Notes under the pieces: generated by a model
What the model was told of the DNA's origin: nothing
The model's database searches: none
What the model saw: only the letters and a program-made list of their open reading frames with translations
Program-made: the position numbers and the translations under genes
Part shown: positions 1 through 4,543 of the stretch, piece after piece
Layout of the letters: each line of letters begins with the position of its first letter
How positions within the stretch are numbered: position 1 is the stretch's first letter
DNA from: an uncultured Comamonadaceae bacterium
Lineage (GTDB): Bacteria; Pseudomonadota; Gammaproteobacteria; Burkholderiales; Burkholderiaceae
Assembly: GCA_946482595.1 (NCBI GenBank)
Contig: CAMLSD010000167.1
Coordinates: forward strand, 1 to 6,887
Length of the DNA: 6,887 nucleotides
Reading direction: 5' to 3'

Positions 1-593
1 ACAACGAGTCCATCAGCATCGGCGACAACCGCACCGAGGACGTCGGGCTCAACGAAACCATCGCCATCGGCGTGAACCGCACCGAGACGGTGGGGGCCAA
101 CGAGACGATCGCCATCGGAGCCAACCGCAGCGAAGTGGTGGGCGCCAACGAGACGGTGGCCATCGGGGTGAACCGCAGCAAGAAGGTGGGCCAGAACGAC
201 AGCCTGAGTGTCGGGGCCAACCGCAGCAAGCAGGTCGCCAAGAACGAGAAGGACAGCATCGGCAAGAACTGGAGCATCAAGGTCGGCAAGACCAAGACCG
301 AGACCATCGGCATGGCCTACATGCAGAACGTCGGGCTCGGGCGCATGGAAAACGTCGGGCTGGGGTACAGCCTGAACGTGGGGGCGATGATGAACACGGC
401 GGTCGGGGTGGCCAAGAGCACGCAGGTGGGGACCAACTACAGCATCACCGCCGGCACCGAGCTGAGCATCACTGTCGGCAAGTCCTCTCTGGTGATGAAG
501 TCGGACGGCTCCATCGAGATCTCCGGAGCCAAGCTCACCTTGAGCGGCACCGACGAGATCAACCTGATCAGCCCGAACATCAACAACAACTGA
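1..593 (+). CDS. vgrG: T6SS spike protein VgrG, C-terminal beta-helix end (5'-partial)
   Basis: VgrG forms the trimeric membrane-piercing spike on the T6SS Hcp tube and carries PAAR-type effectors on its tip. Only the last 196 residues are here; reading in frame from base 3 there is no stop up to the left edge, so the gene begins outside the window. The GTG at 72 is merely an internal valine codon. Residues 6-157 are nineteen uninterrupted octapeptides of the pattern [VI]-G-x-N-x-x-x-x, the hallmark of the phage gp5-like triple-stranded beta-helix needle. Residues 158-196 form a short cap (GKSSLVM, then SDGSIEISG) resembling DUF2345-type VgrG ends, finishing in an Asn-rich tail. No extra C-terminal domain follows, so this is a structural, not 'evolved', VgrG, and cargo must bind non-covalently. 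It is followed after 8 bases by the DUF6484 gene. Family assignment rests on the repeat pattern and on the neighbours; the gp27/gp44-like head is not visible. Confidence 0.93.
   Translation, partial: NESISIGDNRTEDVGLNETIAIGVNRTETVGANETIAIGANRSEVVGANETVAIGVNRSKKVGQNDSLSVGANRSKQVAKNEKDSIGKNWSIKVGKTKTETIGMAYMQNVGLGRMENVGLGYSLNVGAMMNTAVGVAKSTQVGTNYSITAGTELSITVGKSSLVMKSDGSIEISGAKLTLSGTDEINLISPNINNN
18..473 (+). repeat. 24-bp / octapeptide tandem repeat of the VgrG needle
   Basis: Nineteen consecutive in-frame 24-bp units each encode [VIA]-[GA]-x-x-x-x-x-x. In the first half (18-257) the units alternate strictly between an N-R-[TS] type and an N-[ED] type, giving a 48-bp super-period; for example units at 90-113 and 138-161 differ at only three bases. 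After about position 306 the units change character and become rich in Met, Gly and Tyr. This is coding repeat structure within vgrG, not a separate genetic element. Confidence 0.9.
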
Positions 594-595
594 GG
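592..595 (+). promoter_or_regulatory. Ribosome binding site (GAGG) for the DUF6484 gene
   Basis: GAGG overlaps the vgrG stop codon and lies six bases before the ATG at 602, a normal spacing. It supports ATG 602 as the start and suggests translation coupled to termination of vgrG. Confidence 0.5.
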
Positions 596-601
596 CCCGC
601 C

Positions 602-1057
602 ATGAACGCCCTTGCCCTTTCACGCGCTGGCGCCGCAGCCCAGCCTCAGTGCAGCCAGTCCGTCGGGGTCGTGGTCAGCGTCACAGGGCGCACCTGTCAG
701 GTCCGGTGCGACGACCACCTCGTCGACGCAATCATCTCCACTCACATTGCGCTGATCCGGCCGTCGCAGCAGGTGTGCCTGCTGCATGCGCCGGGCTGCC
801 CACCCCTGGTGACCGCGGCATGGCCCACGGATGCGCAAGATGCCGGCCCGATGTTCGAACTTGACGAGGCATCCGGCACGCTGAGCATCTCGGCCTCCCG
901 GCTCAAGCTGGCCGGTGTGGCCAGCGTGGAGCTGGCCTGTGGCGACGCAAGCGTTCGGGTCACCGTCGATGGGCGGGTGGAGATCCTGGGCAATGAAATC
1001 CTGTCCGCCGCATACGGATCCCACCGAATCGAGGGAGGGTCGATTGACCTCAATTGA
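602..1057 (+). CDS. DUF6484-type T6SS accessory protein
   Basis: A 151-residue protein of unknown biochemical role, of a type found repeatedly beside vgrG in proteobacterial T6SS islands. Residues about 20-75 form a beta-rich N-terminal part (starting VGVVVSV, through LIRPSQQVCLLHAPG, to TAAW) that reads like the small barrel of the DUF6484 family. Residues 91-151 are a second beta part with ELACGDASVRVTVDGRVEI and the terminal HRIEGGSIDLN, which matches the family's usual ending as I remember it. There is no signal peptide or membrane segment. Residues 91-111 resemble the end of VgrG next door, so a spike-like or spike-contacting beta fold is a reasonable inference. ATG 602 is chosen for its GAGG site and for the 8-base gap from vgrG. 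The gene overlaps the next one by 14 bases. The family call is from memory of conserved motifs; function is unknown. Confidence 0.82.
   Translation: MNALALSRAGAAAQPQCSQSVGVVVSVTGRTCQVRCDDHLVDAIISTHIALIRPSQQVCLLHAPGCPPLVTAAWPTDAQDAGPMFELDEASGTLSISASRLKLAGVASVELACGDASVRVTVDGRVEILGNEILSAAYGSHRIEGGSIDLN
1033..1038 (+). promoter_or_regulatory. Strong Shine-Dalgarno (GGGAGG) deciding the TTG start at 1044
   Basis: A purine tract GAGGGAGGG at 1031-1039 ends four bases before an in-frame TTG at 1044. It lies inside the last codons of the DUF6484 gene. The nearest in-frame ATG alternatives (1092 and 1101) have no comparable purine tract before them, and the longer open frame back to 915 runs over the conserved C-terminus of DUF6484. 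This makes TTG 1044 the best start for the helical protein. Confidence 0.65.
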
Positions 1058-2396
1058 GCCGCTGCGACTTCCGTCGGCTCTCCCGCGCCGCATGGACGGC
1101 ATGCCCAGGCTGCTGGAAGACACCATCCGTCGGGGTCTTCGGGCCCGTCGTCGCCGGGTGCAGATCGCCGCACATCCGGGCAAGTCACTGGCCGCGCTGG
1201 CTGTGTGCGACGAACAGCTGGACCAGGCGGTTCGCAGTGCTGCGATTCAGTCGGGCCAGGCCTCTGCCGTGCTGGACAAGATGCTGGCCGAGGCCAGCCC
1301 GACCACGCTCGACGAGCTGTGCTTCTTTCGGACGGCGCTGGCCATTCAGTCGGGTGACCCGGACTGGTTCGACCTGGTGCGCCGGCTGCAGCCGCAGGCC
1401 CCAGCCGGTGTGCGTGATGCGCTGTGGTTCTTTCCAGCGACGTCCGACGTGTTTCCGCAGGTGGGCACCCATGTGGTTGGCCTGTTCAGGCAGGCGCAGC
1501 GACACCCCGAGTTGCTGCGCCTGGCCCTCGAACTGGCAGGGCGTACCGACGCCCGCGCCTTGATCTCAGACGTGCAGGCGCTGCTGAAGGACGCCTCGCA
1601 GCCCGATGTTCGCTCCCTGGCGCACTGGACCCTCGCCTGCATGGGCCAGCCCGCCGACAGCACACGCGAGCTTGTCGCGCAGGGCCTGAAATCAGACGAT
1701 CGCCAGCGGCAGTCGGATGCCCTGGCCATCGTTCGCGTCGCACCGTACCTTGCCCCTGACGAGCTGTTGCAGCACTACCTTGCCGTCAGCGAGCCCTCGT
1801 GGGCATGGCCCGTGATGATGGCGCGCGCACCACGCCCGTCCTGCGATCGACTCCTGCAGCACGAGGGCCTGGCAGATGTCGACCGGTTTCGTGTCCTGGC
1901 GCTGGGCAGCTACCTTGACGGCATCGTGGATGCCTGCGCGCGAATGGCCCGCCAGGACGGCCCGGTCACACCCGAGCAGGCCGACCTGCTTCTGGTCACG
2001 CTGGGCGAGGTGCCGGTCGAGGCACGCTGTCACCCCAACCACACCGAAGCGAAGTCGCGTGCGCTGCGGGCGCTCTTGCTGAGTGCCTGTCGTCGCTCGC
2101 ATGTGGGCATCACCAACGATGCCGACCGGTGCGACTGGGTGATGGAACAGCTTTTCACCGATCCGGCCAAGGCTCGGACCTTGCGCTTTCGCGATGGCTC
2201 CCTGCATGCCCGCCCGATTCCTTCACTGAGCCCGACCATGATGCAGCTGACCCATCCGATGCGTCAGTGGCTCTATGTCGAAAGAGCCGCACTCGCCCGA
2301 CACGCCCTGTCGCTCGACGCGCTCGACGTTGCGCGACGCCAGATGTCAGCCCTGAGTGTTGCCGGGTTTGCCGATGACATGCTTGCTGCTGAATAG
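1044..2396 (+). CDS. HEAT-like helical repeat protein, probably TIGR02270-related, T6SS-associated
   Basis: A 450-residue, Ala/Leu/Arg-rich and almost wholly helical protein without signal peptide or membrane segment, so probably cytoplasmic. From about residue 48 to 350 it reads as successive helix pairs, with short linkers at DP, QP or SD positions (for example LLRLALELAGRTDARALI around 157-174, then DVRSLAHWTLACMGQ at 188-202, then a segment ending ALAIVRVAPYLAPDE). This is typical of HEAT/Armadillo-like alpha-solenoids that serve as protein-binding scaffolds. In other T6SS islands a TIGR02270 family protein of about 400 residues sits between DUF6484 and DUF2169; position, size and an N-terminal LAALAVCDEQLDQ stretch fit that family, but I cannot confirm it by alignment. 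The C-terminal 60 residues (LTHPMRQWLYVERAA) may be a separate helical cap. TTG 1044 is chosen over GTG 915 and ATG 1092 because of the GGGAGG site. The gene overlaps DUF6484 by 14 bases and DUF2169 by 23 bases. Function is unknown; a role in effector loading is inferred from context. Confidence 0.72.
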   Translation: MTSIEPLRLPSALPRRMDGMPRLLEDTIRRGLRARRRRVQIAAHPGKSLAALAVCDEQLDQAVRSAAIQSGQASAVLDKMLAEASPTTLDELCFFRTALAIQSGDPDWFDLVRRLQPQAPAGVRDALWFFPATSDVFPQVGTHVVGLFRQAQRHPELLRLALELAGRTDARALISDVQALLKDASQPDVRSLAHWTLACMGQPADSTRELVAQGLKSDDRQRQSDALAIVRVAPYLAPDELLQHYLAVSEPSWAWPVMMARAPRPSCDRLLQHEGLADVDRFRVLALGSYLDGIVDACARMARQDGPVTPEQADLLLVTLGEVPVEARCHPNHTEAKSRALRALLLSACRRSHVGITNDADRCDWVMEQLFTDPAKARTLRFRDGSLHARPIPSLSPTMMQLTHPMRQWLYVERAALARHALSLDALDVARRQMSALSVAGFADDMLAAE

Positions 2397-3390
2397 CACG
2401 CCTCTGCCGGCTGCCATCGTGCCGCTCGAAGACCTCGAAGGTCGCGCCGGATGGTTGCTGCTGGTCAAGTGCACCTGGCGCCTCAGCAGCAACCGCCTCG
2501 CTGCAGCCGAAGACCAGGCCCCCATCCGGCTGTCTTCCGATCAGCGGATGCTGGGTGCGCTCGATCTCGATGACACGCAACGCGAAGCACTGGGCAAACG
2601 CGTGAACGAACAGATCGTCTGGCTCGACCACGAGCTTTCTCCGCACAAGCCGGCCTTCGACGTGCTGGTCGCCGGCTATGCCACCGCGCCCGACGGGCAC
2701 GCTGGTGCCCACGTCGACGCCGGGCTGCGGATCGGACAACGGGTCGTGGCGCTGCGGGCCCATGCGCCGCGCCGCTGGCGACTGGGCATGCTCGGCGTAC
2801 GGCCGCATGCGCTGGCGCGCACCGTCAAGCGGGTTCCCTTGACCTATGCAGTGGCCGACTGGGAAGGAGGCATCGCCACGGTGGACCGAAGCGCACCTGT
2901 CGAAGCCCTGCCCTGGCTGGAGTCCCTCACGCACCCTGCGCACTACGGGCGCGCCGGTCAGCACCCCGCCGCGTTTGGCCCCTGGCCCACCACCGCGCCG
3001 CACAGAAAGCGCCATGCCGGCACCTATGACGAGGTGTGGCGGGCCCACCGCATGCCACGTCCGCCGCGCGACTTCCATCCTCGCTTCTACAACCTGGCCC
3101 ACCCCGAACTCCAGTTCGAGGCTCCACCCGCACCGGGCACCGAAATCTCGCTGGTGCACCTCGCCCGACGCCCGGTGATCCAGGCTGCCATGCCGCACCT
3201 GGACCTGGCGGTGCGCACCACTCGTGAACACCAGCTTTCTTCGCCGGAGGCCCTGCGCTACGACACGCTGACCATCGAGCCCGATCTCGATCGGATGTCG
3301 CTGACCTGGCGCGCGCACTTTCCTGCCCGCACGCCTGCCGGTCTGCTGCATCAGATCGAGGTCACCCGGCCTGCACTCACTGACTCATGA
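2374..3390 (+). CDS. DUF2169 protein, putative T6SS effector chaperone/adaptor
   Basis: DUF2169 proteins are encoded next to PAAR-type T6SS effectors and act as adaptors or chaperones that help load cargo on the spike. In this 338-residue protein the family landmarks appear in order: an N-terminal strand with WLLLVKCTWRL (27-37), SPHKPAFDVLVAGYATAP (89-106), a central strand pair with a VVALRAHAPRRWRLG run (124-138), FGPWP (201-205), AGTYDEVWRAHRMPRPPRDF (215-234) with the following HPRFYNLAHPELQ (235-247), and a C-terminal LTIEPDLDRMSLTWRAHFP (299-317). There is no signal peptide, so it is probably cytosolic. ATG 2374 is preferred over GTG 2356; neither has a strong ribosome site, and the 23-base overlap with the preceding gene suggests coupling. 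The last codons overlap the next gene as ATGA. The natural client is the RHS protein two genes downstream, an inference from gene order. Confidence 0.87.
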   Translation: MTCLLLNSTPLPAAIVPLEDLEGRAGWLLLVKCTWRLSSNRLAAAEDQAPIRLSSDQRMLGALDLDDTQREALGKRVNEQIVWLDHELSPHKPAFDVLVAGYATAPDGHAGAHVDAGLRIGQRVVALRAHAPRRWRLGMLGVRPHALARTVKRVPLTYAVADWEGGIATVDRSAPVEALPWLESLTHPAHYGRAGQHPAAFGPWPTTAPHRKRHAGTYDEVWRAHRMPRPPRDFHPRFYNLAHPELQFEAPPAPGTEISLVHLARRPVIQAAMPHLDLAVRTTREHQLSSPEALRYDTLTIEPDLDRMSLTWRAHFPARTPAGLLHQIEVTRPALTDS

Positions 3391-4529
3391 ACATGTCGCA
3401 TGCTTCTTTCTTGCGTCGCTTCGACGCACGCCCCCGTCCAGATGTCGTCTGGCACCTGCGCCGGTACGGCATGGTTTCTCCTTTGGGCACGTCGGTCGAC
3501 GAAACCCTGGCGTCCTGGGTGGGTGACGTCCGCGTGCTGCAGCGCGTCAAGGTCCCGGACCAGGCGGCGCCGGTCACCGTCGCACGCTGCGCTGCCTTGC
3601 CAGCGGATCAGGCCGGGGCGTCCCGCCTGATGACCATGCTCGCGTCGGCCACGGCCGAGGCGCTTGAGCATGCCGTCGACCCGGCCGATTCGGCCTCCAA
3701 CGGGGACGTGCAGTCACTGGAGATCCTGGTGGTCCCCTCCTGGCTCGACGAATCCCAGGCCCGCGAAGCTGGCGACACGTGGGGGCGCTGGCTCGACGGC
3801 ATGCCCGCCTGGTCGCAGTTCAAGCGCGACCGCCTGGTGCTGCACGGCGGCTCGGCCACGCCGTGGCTCGCCTTGAAGTACGCCTGGGATCGCCTTGATG
3901 CAGGCCAGGACCTGCAGCACGTGCTGATCGCCGCCGTCGACAGCCTGTGCGAGCCAGGCCAGCTGGAACGGCTTGCCCGCGACGATGTGCTCCTGCGCGA
4001 AGGGCATGCCGAGGGTTTCGTGGCAGGCGAAGGCGCCGTGTGCACCTGGCTGCAGCGCGTGCCCGACGTGCAGGCCATGCCACCAGGCGCATTTGCGCTG
4101 CACCGACCATGCGTGGGTGCACTGCCTCGCGCCGAGCCCCCGGTGAAACCCGACGAGCTCTCCCCGTATGAATCGGGCGCCGTCCTGGCCGAGACCATGC
4201 GCGTCGCCATGCACAACGCCCGGCTGCAGGCCTCTCAGATCAGCCACCTGCTGAGCGACATGGACGGATCTTCCTGGCGTGCGCGGCAGGAGTCTGCCGC
4301 ACTGGAGTCGAGCGTCGTCCCCTATGCGACGTCGAGCCTGTCGCATTGGCAGCCCGCGATCCTGACCGGGAACACCGGCGTCGCGGCTGCGCCAATGGCC
4401 TGGGTGCTGGTGGCCCGCCACCACGCACTGGGCATCGGCAGGGTGAACACCGTGCTGCACTGGTCCGTCGATGCATTTGACGGCTCGCTGGCGGCCTGCG
4501 CGATCGAGCGCTCCCCTCACATCGACTGA
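3387..4529 (+). CDS. Degenerate beta-ketoacyl-synthase (thiolase-fold) protein of T6SS island
   Basis: The 380-residue product carries the fold landmarks of beta-ketoacyl synthases: YGMVSPLG near the N-terminus (27-34), HVLIAAVDS (178-186, the 'AGGxD' strand), GFVAGEGAV (210-218, the classic GEGA loop) and LTGNTGVAAAP (326-336, equivalent to the GHTxGAAG loop). Normal synthases condense acyl groups with a Cys-His-His triad. Here the nucleophile elbow reads HGGSATPWLAL (153-163) with no Cys, the first His loop reads SDMDGSS (290-296), and the second GHT is GNT (N329). All three catalytic residues therefore seem lost, and no acyl carrier protein or fatty-acid gene is nearby. It is also somewhat shorter than the roughly 410-residue enzymes. 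Automatic pipelines would probably label it 3-oxoacyl-ACP synthase; a non-enzymatic T6SS scaffold or chaperone is more likely. ATG 3387 overlaps the DUF2169 stop by four bases, indicating translational coupling. Confidence 0.82.
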   Translation: MNMSHASFLRRFDARPRPDVVWHLRRYGMVSPLGTSVDETLASWVGDVRVLQRVKVPDQAAPVTVARCAALPADQAGASRLMTMLASATAEALEHAVDPADSASNGDVQSLEILVVPSWLDESQAREAGDTWGRWLDGMPAWSQFKRDRLVLHGGSATPWLALKYAWDRLDAGQDLQHVLIAAVDSLCEPGQLERLARDDVLLREGHAEGFVAGEGAVCTWLQRVPDVQAMPPGAFALHRPCVGALPRAEPPVKPDELSPYESGAVLAETMRVAMHNARLQASQISHLLSDMDGSSWRARQESAALESSVVPYATSSLSHWQPAILTGNTGVAAAPMAWVLVARHHALGIGRVNTVLHWSVDAFDGSLAACAIERSPHID

Positions 4530-4543
4530 TCTGCAATCGCGAC

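Noticed and set aside
18..257. CRISPR-like or minisatellite array
   Set aside because: The 24/48-bp periodicity is in frame, has no unrelated spacers and encodes a regular beta-helix.
72..593. Independent 173-residue gene starting at GTG 72
   Set aside because: The octapeptide repeat continues upstream in frame to base 3 without a stop, so this is the tail of vgrG and not a separate gene.
2155..3351. Long minus-strand open frame of 398 codons
   Set aside because: It lies opposite the DUF2169 gene, whose conserved motifs are clear. Its translation is Arg/Gly/Val-rich with no recognisable domain, as expected for an antisense shadow in high-GC DNA.
3608..4520. Minus-strand open frames of 202 and 268 codons
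   Set aside because: Both are antisense to the ketoacyl-synthase-like gene, whose landmarks (GEGA, GNTG) confirm the + strand frame.
4530..4543. Promoter or terminator in the gap before the RHS gene
   Set aside because: Only 14 bases, with no hairpin, T-run or -10/-35 pair visible.
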